64,000 nt of DNA. Source: Phaeotremella fagi (Eukaryota > Basidiomycota > Tremellomycetes > Tremellales > Phaeotremellaceae). The DNA lies in NCBI GenBank assembly GCA_001599715.1, contig BCHU01000002.1:1054001-1118000 (forward strand). Reading direction: 5' to 3'. Both the position numbers and the translations under genes were made by a program. Of this stretch, positions 25,244 to 36,034 are shown piece by piece; the stretch's first letter is position 1; the number at the start of each line of letters is the position of its first letter. The notes below the pieces were generated by a model. It ran no database searches and was not told the DNA's origin. It worked only from the letters and a program-made list of their open reading frames with translations.

Positions 25244-26385
25244 CTAAGCCTTAAGATATTTAGCATGGAAAGCGACATGTTCCGGTGTAAAAGTAGAAAT
25301 CTAATGTAATCAATCATAAGCTCTCCCTTCCATTCCCATAAAAGCCAAAAAAAAAAAAAACCCACAAAGTAATAACTATGATCAAACCCATCTTGTAACC
25401 TAACCTCAACTCCCTTCTGACCAGAAACTTTAGCAGCATCTTCCAAAGTCTGGGGTTCCAATTGATTCTGTTTCAAAAATTGATCATCCGTTCCAACGTC
25501 TACTAAAATATGTAAACTCCCTGGTGAAGCTTTGGTATGTTTCAGCAATTCTGATGAATCGTGTTTCGACCATTCTTCTTTGTTTCCCGAGAGATAGTTG
25601 GTGAATGCGTTAATTCCCCATGGAGTTTTGGATGGGTTGCTAGAGGAATGGGATTTGTTATTATTGTTTGTTCAGTTTCTGATGGGTTGAAGGGTTTTTG
25701 ACTTACCAGGCTGGAGCGAAGGCTGAGGCTGATTTATAGATTTCTGGATTTTTCAGATAAATCGATAGAGCACCGTGACCTATATAGCTTCAGATGGAGT
25801 TTATCCATACGACCAAATGAATACACTTACCACCCATCGAATGACCCATGACGGAAATTCTAGTCAGATCCTACTCCAATCAACATAATCCATCATCATC
25901 CGGATCCACTCCCACTTACAAGTCCCAAATTGTTCTCCTTCAAAACCTGAGGTAGTTCTTTAACAACATAGTCATACATGTTATAATGTTCCTTCCATTT
26001 ATCAGAAGTAGCGTTAATATAGAATCCAGCGCCTGAAACGTAAAACAATCAACATCATTCTTCAAAAGTAGGTCCACCTACCGGTACCCAATTGCCAATC
26101 ATCATCCTCGCCTTCAACACCCGCACCTCTAGGACTAGTATCTGGGAAAACAACCGCGATACCCTCTTCACCGGCAGTATTAAGTATCCCACCCTTCTGA
26201 GCACCAGTATCTTCGTTACATGTCAAACCAGCCAAATAAAATAATACCGGTACAGGCGTAGAGACGGATGACGGAACGAAAACATTAATCTGTGTTGGAA
26301 GTTTTAACGCGCTCGATTGGAATTTATATTTCGTTAGTGTACCTGTTGATACTCTGTTTGAAGATACCTTCTCTAGTTCGACCAT
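25244..26385 (-). CDS. S-formylglutathione hydrolase (esterase D family)
   Basis: Starts at 26385; exons join to an alpha/beta hydrolase of about 285 residues. Family signatures: PVPVLFYLAGLTCNEDTGAQ, VVFPDTSPRGAGV, the nucleophile Ser in SVMGHSMGGHGALS, YLKNPEIYKSASAFAPASNP, an acid region LVDVGTDDQFL and the catalytic His in DGFDHSYYF. It ends AKYLKA with TAG at 25244-25246. The enzyme hydrolyses S-formylglutathione to formate and glutathione, the second step of glutathione-dependent formaldehyde detoxification, in the cytosol. An A-rich tract (about 25352-25364) lies inside one intron. Confident. Confidence 0.92.
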
Positions 26386-26631
26386 TGTGAGTGATGTTGT
26401 TGAATCAAGAGAAATGACTATTAATCTAGATCATAAACTTATACTTGACTGGTGGAGGTTGGCTATGACGGCGCGACGGCGGATTTGATTGCTTCGGATT
26501 TCCGACATCGAATTAGTGATACATGATTTTTAAGTTAAAGAAAAAAAATGACTACAAGTAATGTAAAGAAGAATGAATACAACATCATATAAGATCCGTG
26601 AATTACGATAGGTTACTCCAAGAACCACACC

Positions 26632-28514
26632 TTAAGTAGTAGTCAAAGTCTTATTCCCACTTTCACGAGTAACTCTCCTACTAGACCGTGGACTATCTTG
26701 AGCCAAAGGTCTGACATCTTCCTTCTTACCAGCTTTCAAGAAATTCTCTAAAGCCCTCAGTTCCCTTGGTAGATCTTTCCGATTGATAATGGGTAAAGGT
26801 GGTGACGGTAACGGTAACGAATGTGGATTGATCTTTTCATCATCAATCGAAGTTGACGGTGTACTTTGACCAGATTGACGAGTAGAATTAGAAGTACCTG
26901 TACTGGTTGTATCTGAAGAAGGATTCGATGAAGCGATGGTATCGGATGGTGATGTCGCCTCAAGACTTGGTTCACGATAGTTGGTGGATTTCAATCGATC
27001 TTGATCATCACTTGTAGTTTCAGTGAGAAGAATTTCGACATGTCGATCACTACCCGATTCCGTATCATCATTAGACTCAAGATCTAATTCTTCGAGTAAG
27101 ATCTCAACCGCAGCTCCTAAATCACCTTTTGTTCTGCCTAGCACACCAGCAGCTCTCTTTTCAGTGACACCATGACCAACAGGTAGACTTCGTAGTAGCA
27201 ATTGAACGGGACTTTCTGAAATTGAGACCTTTTCGATTGGTAAGATCTCACCCCGATCTCGTTTAGCAGCTTCAGATATATCTCTTTCATGAGGCATAAC
27301 TCTGAAATCTTCAACCTCTGCTGGACCGTTCCCTTCGATTTTACCTGTGGCTTTCGATATCCGTCGAACCGATTGAAAATGCTCAGCCTGCGAGAATAAC
27401 GCTAGCCAAAGCATCGATTGACCTGGTGGATGATCGGGAATCAAGGGGAGTTTACCAGGTGTGTAAGGGGAAGTACCAATGTTGATAGTCGATGAACGTG
27501 TGCGTGGTCGAGGTCGTGTTGGGGTGTCGTCATCGTTCTGGGCATCCGATGTGACTTGTACAGTAACATCCGGTGTAGCCTCTCTAGACTGTGTTTGAGA
27601 TTCTGCACGAGAGGTGGATTCATTCTCCCACACTATCGTGAACGATGTCTAAACATAACGTCAGAAGGGTCGTCAAACGAGAACTTACACTACTCATCAC
27701 AACTCTCACGTTACGTTTGAACACCCTCGAAGCAGCTTGGATCTCAATGTGACTACCGAATTGTTCTAATCCCGATAAGCATGATTCCCAGTAAACTATA
27801 GCTAAACTCACTAGGTTCCCTCATTCTTTTCACATAACCATCGTAATCCTCTTTCTCTTGAAGAAAAGGAACCACGAACCCCTCCATCCCTTCACCAGCT
27901 TCACCAGCTGTCTTATGAGTTTCAAGATAATCACAAACGACTCTACGAATTTCTAAATGTCTACCGCCTTCACCCCAAAGTTGATCCGCCAAAGCTCTAA
28001 ACAAACAATTCCCATCTCCAGTGACGTCTCTCAAACCTAGCCCTAATCTCGTAATCTCTTTCTTGACAGCGATGGATTCGGTGTTGATAGCTTCCAAAGA
28101 AGTGTCTGATTGAATTGATGATCGACGTGCTTGAGCTCTAGTTCTATGTTTCTTATTTGATGTATGAGTTGGGGTTCGAGTTCGATGACCTCTGATTGGA
28201 GTTTGGGTATCAACATCGGTAAGAGGTTGAGTTTGAGCTCTAACCCGACGTGGAATTGATTTAGGTGGTTTTCCACCCCCACGTAATTGAATAGGAGTAT
28301 CTCGAAGTCTACTAGGTCCTTCACCATGGTTATCGTCCAGTTGCTTGACGTCCATATGAAATTCAAGTCGTGGAAAGACAGCACGCGACAATCTGTTTTC
28401 AACGTTTTCATCATCACGAGATCTTTTCGGCGGTGGTGTGGGTGTAGATTCGAATTTTAATTTGAAGGTGGGAACGTCTACGTCTACATCGTTGAGTAAA
28501 GCTCTGATCTCCAT
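26632..28514 (-). CDS. OTU-family cysteine protease (deubiquitinase-like)
   Basis: Exon 1 is 28514-27812 and the intron 27811-27766, joining ...KRMREP to KQFGSHIEIQAASRVF as in OTUD3-type proteins. Exon 2 then joins ...VVMSS to TSFTIVWENES. Catalytic features: the Asp and Cys in DVTGDGNCLFRALADQLWG, and the His in LFSQAEHFQSVRR. The N-terminus has about 150 residues of basic, Arg/Thr-rich disordered sequence. The C-terminus is long, Ser/Thr-rich and acidic, with a UBA-like segment (VTEKRAAGVLGRTKGDLGAA). OTU proteases remove ubiquitin; linkage preference cannot be read here. The start at 28514 (MEIRALL) is chosen over 28547 because the earlier residues are hydrophobic and not conserved-looking. 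Confidence 0.88.
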
Positions 28515-29517
28515 GATGAATAGGATATGGATATGATAAGAGGACACCTATAGGTATAGTATAGATGCCCTCGTTGTTGCGAGTTGTTGATTTGAGTTGG
28601 TGAGATGTGAAGTTGAAGTTGAATTAAAGTCTATTTTATCACCTAATCAAAAAGGGAGATGTACTGTTGCCCTGCCGCGGGGCCGGGTATAAACGTAGAA
28701 TGAAAAACCTTCACCTTCACCGCAAGAGAAGTTTTTTCAACTACGTCAACGCAGACGACCTTATGGATTCTAGATCTCCGTCGTCGTCGTTATGTCTTGA
28801 CAGGATTAGTAAGACAAGATACAATGGAAAGAAGTGTATCTTTTATGCAATATGGATGTATGGTGTAGTACTTTATGCATAGCGGCGGATAACGTCTCAG
28901 GTGATCAATGGATAAGGCTCTATATCAGGGGGGAGAAAATAAAGTTGTGATATAATGGTTGACGTGGCAGAAATTCGAACGGTACTTTTGCGGTCTTTAA
29001 AGCGACCGTTTATTCAACACGTCAATTCTTGACTTGAAAGGATAATTTACTCAGGAGGAAATAAGCTGTATGGGGATAGTATAACGTAGGTCTGTTTCAG
29101 TATCATGTATTTTCTCTCGCTTTCGAGAGAAGTTTCCACGTAATTTGGTGTCAATCGACATAACCGTCTACTTCCAACAAGTTCCAATGACCAAATGTCA
29201 AGGTTTTAACAAACCGCATTGAAAGCAAGCAAGATTAAACCGTCCATCATTTAAAACATCAAAAAGAGATAGAAACTGGAAGACCACTAGTCAAACAAAT
29301 CAGAACTGGAGTTCTTAGCAACGATCAACCCGCTGATTATTCTTCACTGACATCGAAATTCAGTGTATCAACGAAACCTTTCATCCAACGCAACACATTC
29401 GAGCCGAATTCATCAAACAACACCTTCAGCATGGATGACATCTTCGTCTAAAAAGTCTATAAAGCATGCTTACAAACAATGTCGCTGAGTGTCGTCGCTG
29501 AGAGAGAGGTGAGAAAA
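28515..29517. other. Gene-free stretch upstream of the OTU gene
   Basis: About 1 kb with no convincing ORF beyond the OTU promoter. It contains GC-rich spots (around 28670) and a short perfect hairpin at 29112-29131. No mobile element ends, terminal repeats or transposase remnants were seen. Confidence 0.4.
29112..29131. repeat. Perfect 8-bp inverted repeat (hairpin)
   Basis: TTCTCTCG and CGAGAGAA separated by CTTT. A perfect stem with a 4-nt loop in non-coding DNA. Significance unknown. Confidence 0.5.
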
Positions 29518-29519
29518 AG
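29511..29519 (-). terminator. Pol III terminator (T run) after tRNA-Arg
   Basis: On the minus strand a TTTTT tract follows the tRNA 3' end by about ten bases, fitting RNA polymerase III termination. Confidence 0.6.
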
Positions 29520-29524
29520 TTGCA

Positions 29525-29628
29525 AACCAACGGCGGGGGNCGAACCCACGATCTTAGCCTAAAATATCATTTACTTGGATACCAAATAAAGGTAGGAAAG
29601 CTACGCCGTACCACTAGGCCACGCCGGC
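29525..29628 (-). tRNA. tRNA-Arg (anticodon CCT) with intron
   Basis: On the minus strand the 5' half starts at 29628: GCCGGCG pairs with CGTTGGT at the 3' end through Watson-Crick and G-T pairs. The D arm is GCC/GGC around TAGTGGTAC. The anticodon stem is TAGCT/GGCTA with loop TTCCTA...A, giving anticodon CCT (reads AGG, Arg). About 32 nt after position 37 are intron, the canonical site. The T arm is GTGGG/CCCGC with loop TTCGNCC. Box A (TGGCCTAGTGG) and box B (GGGTTCGNCCC) match Pol III promoter elements. A run of five T lies just downstream. The unresolved base N at 29540 is in the T loop. CCA is not encoded, as expected in eukaryotes. Confidence 0.88.
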
Positions 29629-29639
29629 ATTTCACCCAG

Positions 29640-30573
29640 AATGTGCCCCTCAAAAGATTATGAATGTGGCGTTATTTCCGTTGGACGTTTTTCGTGAAGC
29701 ACGTTTGCTCGAAGTATGATAGGATTACTAATTGAAGGTCGTGATGGATGGTGTAACTTCTGACAATAAGAAACATCTATCCACACGAATAGAGAAGTCA
29801 AAGTATAGTCTTCGCCTTGTTCTTCACTCGAGGCGTCGTCTCATTGACTTCAGCAAGACTCATTGATATCACTCACACGAGGGTGTCGAATGGGTACCGA
29901 CGAAGGACATAGTCCATCTCCTGCTGCTGCAAGAATGCTGGTGGTCATTTTCACTGCCTTAAGTTGGGAATAGAGGATCACCAAATCAAGACTTCCTAGA
30001 TAAGACTTCCAAATAGCACAATACGTCTACGCACGGAATTCTCGAATGTCAAATCGAACACGGCTCAAAGATTAGGGTTTCACTTTAATTCCTTTTTCTT
30101 AAGCACAGTGTTCTGGAAAGGGGGACACCGAGATTTACGGATGCAAGACGATACACTTCAAAATGGACACAGATCTGAAATATTGCCAGAAAACTCGAAT
30201 GCCCCTTGAAGATTTGGAATAGGTTGACATTTTGGACTAATTTCACGTCACGTCAATGTCGAATCTATCTTGACGACCAGTTCGGTTAGAATCACCTCGT
30301 AATTACCTCTCTACTTTGATCACAATCACATCAATGTCTCTGAATCATTTTACATCCATGTCTTTGAATCATTATCTACATGACCGATCAATGATTTGAG
30401 ACATTCGGACCTTACGACTCAGCGTGTTGAAAGGACCCGAAATTTCCCGTCGCAACCATCAAACCATCAAAAAACATGACGTTTCACGTTAAGCGAAGAT
30501 CAAGAAATAATGTTAAAGTACTTAAAGTAAAAAGTTTGGTAAAACGGTTGTAGTTCATCGACCCACTTTCTCA
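29640..30573. other. Gene-free stretch between tRNA-Arg and the FAD monooxygenase
   Basis: About 0.9 kb with no convincing ORF. Holds an imperfect 24-bp direct repeat at 30329-30376 and presumably the monooxygenase promoter. Nothing else recognised. Confidence 0.4.
30329..30376. repeat. Imperfect tandem 24-bp repeat
   Basis: Two adjacent units, each CATC(A/C)ATGTCT(C/T)TGAATCATT plus four bases, differing at a few positions, about 200 bases upstream of the monooxygenase start. Confidence 0.55.
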
Positions 30574-31884
30574 ATGCACGTCCTCATCATTGGTGGTGGT
30601 TTAGCAGGACCTTCATTAGCTTTAGCGCTAGCTCGACTCGAAGTCACCATAACTCTCTATGAAAAACGATCTTCTCCTCAAGATATAGGGGGTTTATTGA
30701 TGTTAGCACCGAACGCTATCAAAGTCATCGATAAGATCATAGGTATCGAACAACATATTCGACCGTTAGGTTATTCATTCAACGATATCGAACTACATGC
30801 TGGAGGTACCCATGGATTAGATCTATTGGGAAAAGGTGGTGAAAGAGATACCAACAGTCTCGCGATTCGACGACCGACACTTCATAAATTGTTGTTGAAC
30901 CTTTGTGAAAGTAACGAAAACATTCATATCCAGTTTGGAAAGAATTTGGTAGAAATCGTGGAACATGATTATGGTGTTGTTGCGATTTTTGAAGATGGCA
31001 CAAAGAGTAAAGGTGAGTGTTTATGATCTTCGGTATCAAAGTTAACGTTGCTTGGATACAATCTGACTTACCCCTTTGCAACAGGTGAAATCTTAATCGG
31101 AGCTGATGGCATACATTCAAAAGTCAGAAGACATGTGTTAGGAGGTGAAGAAGTCTGGAAGAAACATATCCCAGTTTTCACGAATCACATCGTTCTAGGA
31201 AGTGTAGTCGATAAATCGAGATTAAAAATACCTAGAGGTTTCAACCCGCCAGCCTTCATTTACACCAAAGTAGGAACCATCTGGATCGTACCCATCGACG
31301 CTAAAGGTGAATTCTATCAATGGACGACGTTCATCCCGTCCCAAGAGAAAGATCGAGAAACATGGAAGAAATATTGTTTATCACTTCAACCACTTGAAGA
31401 TCTTCGTAAAAACTACAGAAAAATCAAAAACGAATTCATCGACAATCTGATCAAAGAGGTTACCATCGATAATTTAATCATTTGGGCTCCGTACCAAGTT
31501 CCAGATCTTCCTAAATGGCACACGAAAAGGGTATGTTTGATAGGTGACGCCTGTCATGCGATCTCACCATCAGTTGGACAAGGTACAGCTCAAGCCATGG
31601 AGGATATCGGTATCCTCATCCAATCCTTACTGTCACCAGAGGTTTACAAAGAGAAAGACGGTTATGACGATATATTTGAATCTTACGAAAGAATCAGAAA
31701 GGAGAGATTGGTTGAGATTAGGAAGATCATCAAAGAGAGTTTGACTATACGAAATCCTACGACTAGCGGAACTTCTTTTTGGTTTCAAAAATTATCTTTG
31801 AAAACTCAGTTGGCTGTTGGGAATCAGTCTTCTTTACCGGGAAATGGTGCTCATGCTTACGATGCTACGAGGGAATTTTTCTGA
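30574..31884 (+). CDS. FAD-dependent aromatic-ring-type monooxygenase
   Basis: Two exons; the splice near 31013-31084 (GTGAGT...CAACAG) joins KSK to GEILIGADG. The product is about 413 residues. Flavoprotein monooxygenase motifs are all present: the dinucleotide-binding IIGGGLAGPSLALALA at the N-terminus, the DG motif in ILIGADGIHSKVRRHVL, and the GD motif in VCLIGDACHAISPSVGQGTA. No membrane anchor. This is the salicylate-hydroxylase/UbiH-like (PF01494) superfamily. In fungi such enzymes hydroxylate aromatic or secondary-metabolite substrates with NAD(P)H and O2. The substrate is not predictable here, and no biosynthetic neighbours are present. Family confident, role unknown. Confidence 0.88.
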
Positions 31885-32301
31885 AACAGTTTTTGGTCGA
31901 TCTGACTTACCGTAGTTTCTTAAAGACTGTTTTGTTTTTTGTTTTCGACTGGGATTGATATAGACCTACGCCCATAGCTTTATAGGAGTTTCACTCGGTC
32001 AACGTACCCGTATGTACTTTACGAATACCTGATGATAATGTATGATTGTCTCCATTGCCTCAACTGTAATATATTTAGCGCACTAGATATCCACGATGGT
32101 CAAGATTTGGCAGTAAGACTACCCAACCAGCGAAACCAGATCGTCTGCAACATGCAATCTCGAAAACCAGGAGTCCATAAATTGTTCATAAAACGGCTAC
32201 AAATCTAGACGGGATGTGAATAAATATAAGAACGACGACCTCTCATCGTCATTCTAACATCCAAGACGACCAGCGTCTAATCTATCCAAGTCAGACCAAA
32301 C
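31885..32301. other. Convergent 3' flanks
   Basis: Spacer between the monooxygenase and the expansin-like gene, which converge. No gene or structured element recognised. Confidence 0.4.
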
Positions 32302-33363
32302 CTACTGGCCTTGCTGGGTAACAGTAACTTCCGGTAATCTACCTGTCCCACTAACCCAACTCCAAGTCAAATTACCCGTGTAACCATCTGAAAACTCTCC
32401 AACGCCCAGATTAGCGAAATGTTCGAAAGCACCGATCGAAAGATCCAATGAACGTATATCGCATCCTGGACATCTATCGGTAACTTCAGCAACTAGGGTT
32501 TGACCACCCCAAGAGATTTCTAAATGATGACCACAGATTGGGTTGTTGTTTGGGTTCAATCCGTTGTATCCTGGCCAGTTGTCGAAGAGTTGAGCTGAAA
32601 CTGCTACGATCTTTAAATTATCTTTGTTAGTTGGTTGTTGCTTTGATTTAGTAGGAGAGAAGTTGACTTACAGGCATGGAATCTGTGTCGTATGTCCCAC
32701 AAGCACTTAATCCGTCGTAGAACCATGTACCGTGACCTGAGAAAGGTCCTACACCTCCTGTATCTACGGTGATAGAACTTGCTGAGGATGAAGCGGCAGC
32801 TGCTGAAGAACTGGTAGATGAAGAATGTGTGGATGAAGAACTGATTCGTGTGGATGAGGATGAGGATGAGGAGGAGGGGGAGGCAACTGGGGTCGAGGAG
32901 CTTGAACTCGATGACGATAAGCTCGAACTCGATTGTTGAGTCGACGAAGATGATGAAGAGGGGACGACTGAGCTTGATATCGAAGAGGAGGATGATGAAG
33001 AGGAGAAAACAGCTGAACTTGATTGAACAACCGATGAAGGTGATTGTGAGGAGGCAGCGAGTGAGCTTGATTGAGGAGAGTTCAATGACGAAGACGAAGG
33101 AAGGACAGATGAAGAAGAAATCACAGCAGAACTTGATGAAACCGTTGCCGAAGTCGAACTTGAACTTCCAGAAGTCGTGGCTGAAGCAACAGCAGAGCTC
33201 GAACCAGAAACCGTACATCTTCCAGTAGCTCTCTTGACACGTTTAACGACTGGACCCCTGCCCTCCGCCAAACGACGTTTCTTGATTTCAAAATGTAAAT
33301 CTCGATCAGAGATAGGTGGAGTAGTAGATTTGTGATGTGGTTTCATGAACACTTCGACTCGTG

Positions 33364-33394
<31 letters not shown>

Positions 33395-33664
33395 TGATAC
33401 AGCTCTCACATCTGAATCCGATATTGCCGCTCTCCCATAATCATGTTCTTGATGTTTGATGAACTGTTCCGGATGGAGACTTCTAGGGTTGGTTCCTTTG
33501 AACCGTCCATCTCTCTGATTGGATTGAAGCTGTTGTCGACCGTATTCCTCTAGATACGCTCTGGAATTCAATTGTTCCGTGGTGTATTTAGGTGGATAAA
33601 ACGGGTTGAAAGCTGTCACCGATACCAGTAATGGTAATAAGGGGATCAAAGCGAAGATTTGCAT
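32302..33664 (-). CDS. Secreted Ser-rich protein with double-psi beta-barrel (expansin/RlpA-like) domain
   Basis: Two exons, with a splice at about 32672 joining DTDSMP to IVAVSAQLFDNWPG. A clear signal peptide is present (MQIFALIPLLPLLVSVTAFN). A central region has an Ala-Gly repeat (about 33370-33400) and dibasic KR sites (EIKKRRLAEG, VVKRVKRAT), possibly Kex2-processed. Next comes about 130 residues that are nearly all Ser with Thr, Ala and Val, likely O-mannosylated. The C-terminal domain is FSGHGTWFYDGLSACGTYDTD, then NPICGHHLEISWGG, VTDRCPGCDIRSLDLS and a final NLTWSWV. This matches the fungal expansin-like/barwin DPBB fold. These proteins bind or loosen wall polysaccharides and lack hydrolase activity. 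Predicted cell wall or extracellular. Confident on fold. Confidence 0.88.
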
Positions 33665-34625
33665 TTTCGTTGGGAGTACTTTGATTGTTTTTGGGATTGG
33701 ACCGGCCGATTAAAAAGTGTTGGTTTGTTTTTGGGTGAAAAGAATGTGGTTTGCTCGCTGAGCTGTGAGAAGTTGGATTCAGAGTTTATGATAGTATAGA
33801 GAACCAGCTCGAATTGAAGTTAAGAAGTTAGAAGTGAAGAAAGAAACGTTAAGCAATTCTTAAGATGATTCCAAGAAATCCCAAGGTCATCCCTCAATGT
33901 CGTAAGGGCAACTCAACCTATCCCAAGAGATATATCAAAAACATCTTCTCCCGCCATGCGCCGGGTATACATTGTAAAAAGGTTATATCATATTCACGTC
34001 GATCAAGCACCTGAAGTTACCATGTACAGACAATTTTCAGTCGTGTTCGCAGTAATGTTATTTCGAAAGCACGTAGGTGAGTGATTCGCGGTGGTGTAGT
34101 GGTGTTGTGACTGTGGATGTTGAATTTCAAAGATGGCATGTTGGGTGGTGACTGAAAAAATCAGTCGCGCCATCTTTTTGGTGGCCGGAAATGGTAATGG
34201 TGGTGTGAATTAAAGAGTATTTGGGTAAGTAACTCTACTTCATTATTTCGTCATTCACGCAACTCCATGCGATTCCTAGGATACTCATATTGAACGCGTA
34301 TGTCATCAGCAGATAGCAATGCATGCTAGAGTTCTAGGTTTGTCAGCTTTGAAGGAGATTGACGGAGAAATGGTACATTTCCAGGCTGCCACTCTGGTCG
34401 TTACCACCTAATCGCTTCAAGTCAATCACCTCCTACATACATCGTCTCAAATACAAACTCGACTGATTACCCTCATACAAGAACCAACTACAAACAGATT
34501 CAGAAACATCACACAACTATAAATTATACTTTAAAAGATCAAAACAGAACAAGAACACGAGTCAAAATAGCCAAGGACAGCCAAGAAATCCTCCCGCGCT
34601 CAGTTACAAACACCATTCCCTAGTC
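33665..34625. promoter_or_regulatory. Upstream region of the expansin-like gene and 3' flank of a membrane protein gene
   Basis: About 960 bases between two minus-strand genes. Contains a small perfect hairpin GACTGA-AAAAA-TCAGTC at 34150-34166. No ORF of coding quality; no transposon ends seen. Confidence 0.4.
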
Positions 34626-35679
34626 CTATGGAGAAGCAAAGTATTGCCTTGGAGGACGTTGAGAGACCTGAGGAGGAGTTCTTGGTACACCATCAACGAA
34701 GGGGTTACCGTCCTCGAACGGATTAGCATCACGCTGATCGGACGTTGTTCCATCATGAGATTCTGAACCGTATTGATAAGATTCGAAATCTTGATTCTCG
34801 GGAACGAAAGATGGTGCAGGTTTACGTTTGATACTATCCTTTCTAACTGGGGCTGTTGCTGCAGCGTCATCTTCAAGTTTCGTGAATGGATCAGAACGTG
34901 GTGGTGGGGATAGGGTATCCATTTTATAGGCTGGTTTGGGATCTGATCTGTATGGGATGATGGTAGGATTTCTTTTTATTGTTAGATTGACTGTTATGTG
35001 ATTCAAGATTGGGAAGGGGTTACTTACGAATTCTGATTTTTACGTTTTTTCCAGAACCATAATCCCAATCCAATGGCCACACCGATGACGACTAATGCCC
35101 CAACCTAAAGATTAAAGATATCAATCATCTGAAACAAATCCTCTGAACGAAAAATAAAACTTACCACACCCCCAGCTATCGCTCCATGATTAACACTATT
35201 GCCAGAAGCTGAAGCTGAACTAACAGCTGTAGAAGTAGACAAAGGAGATGTATAATGAAGTGTAGCTCCACTAGCGACTACTGGGATCTTGTTCAAACAA
35301 GTGTAAGGGATGGTACCATCACAAACATGTTGTGGACATGATGACCCGTTATAAAGATTTGTTGGGGTTAACGAACCGTTAGCGGAGATTGTTGATGAAC
35401 AGACACAAGCTTCTACACCTAGGATATAGAGATTGACATCGAGAGTTGCAGCTAGATTACAAGTGGTTTGTTAATTCGATGTTATAGTTGGTGCAATATT
35501 GCAAACTCACAAGCTTGAGTTCCACATACAAAAGTCCCATCTGGAGAGTTACATCCCAAAGCTGATGGTGTGGTTATCGTCGTTCGACAGGCTGCTTGAA
35601 GTATCCCTGGATTAATTTCTGATCCACATAAGACGGAGGTGACGTATGAAGAAGTGAAGTTTACTGAACCGCAGGCCAT
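34626..35679 (-). CDS. Single-pass membrane protein with Cys-rich ectodomain, unrecognised
   Basis: Starts at 35679 (MACGSVNFTSSYV). The first exons give a Cys-rich extracellular part (VLCGSE, QAACRTT, LGCNSPDGTFVCGTQ, then VEACVCSST, SSCPQHVCDG, IPYTCL). A Ser/Thr/Ala stalk follows, then a membrane helix spliced as GGVVGALVVIGVAIGLGL with a WFWKKRK stop-transfer. The cytosolic tail is Pro/Ser/Asp-rich with two short acidic-Asn-Pro-Phe repeats (NPFEDG, NPFVDG) and ends YFASP. NPF motifs are typical EH-domain (endocytic) ligands. One intron has two possible acceptors; the one giving CVEACVC is preferred. There is no recognisable signal peptide at the start, so an upstream exon or non-classical topology is possible. 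Family not recognised; sensor-like surface protein by inference. Confidence 0.65.
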
Positions 35680-36034
35680 TGTGGGTGTTGCTTTGAGGAT
35701 AGTATTTATTAAGATGTTAAGTATGTATGTATGTTATGTTCTATCTACCTTCTGATAAGGATACGATGTGTGGGGGTGGGTGCTGGGTGAGCGGAAGTGA
35801 AAGGAAAAGGCGATCGACTTGTGACGTCTATTTTAAGGCACCACTCAAACATAGTAAACATTACTATCCCAGGGCGCACGCACAGCTTCTTCAACTTCTT
35901 CTTGTCTTGTCATATCGTATACATACAATCATCTTATCTTATCATAATCGAATAACGAAAAAAACCGAACAAAACACCTATCCTATCCCATAAACTGAAT
36001 CAAACCGAAATCACCCCCACTTCCTCCTCCCTCC
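35680..36034. other. Upstream of the membrane protein, downstream of Vac8
   Basis: Short spacer between two minus-strand genes; a plus-strand ORF here lacks coding character. Nothing recognised. Confidence 0.4.

Noticed and set aside
28667..28882. Plus-strand ORF of 71 residues in the gene-poor region
   Set aside because: Short, basic, no motif and no splice partners; chance ORF.
29500..30570. Possible LTR retroelement next to the tRNA gene
   Set aside because: No terminal repeats, target duplications or polymerase/integrase motifs could be found by eye; only the possibility remains.
32848..33228. Plus-strand ORF (Arg/Met/Ser-rich) and minus-strand Phe/Ile-rich ORFs in the same area
   Set aside because: All are frame shadows of the Ser-rich stalk of the secreted expansin-like protein.
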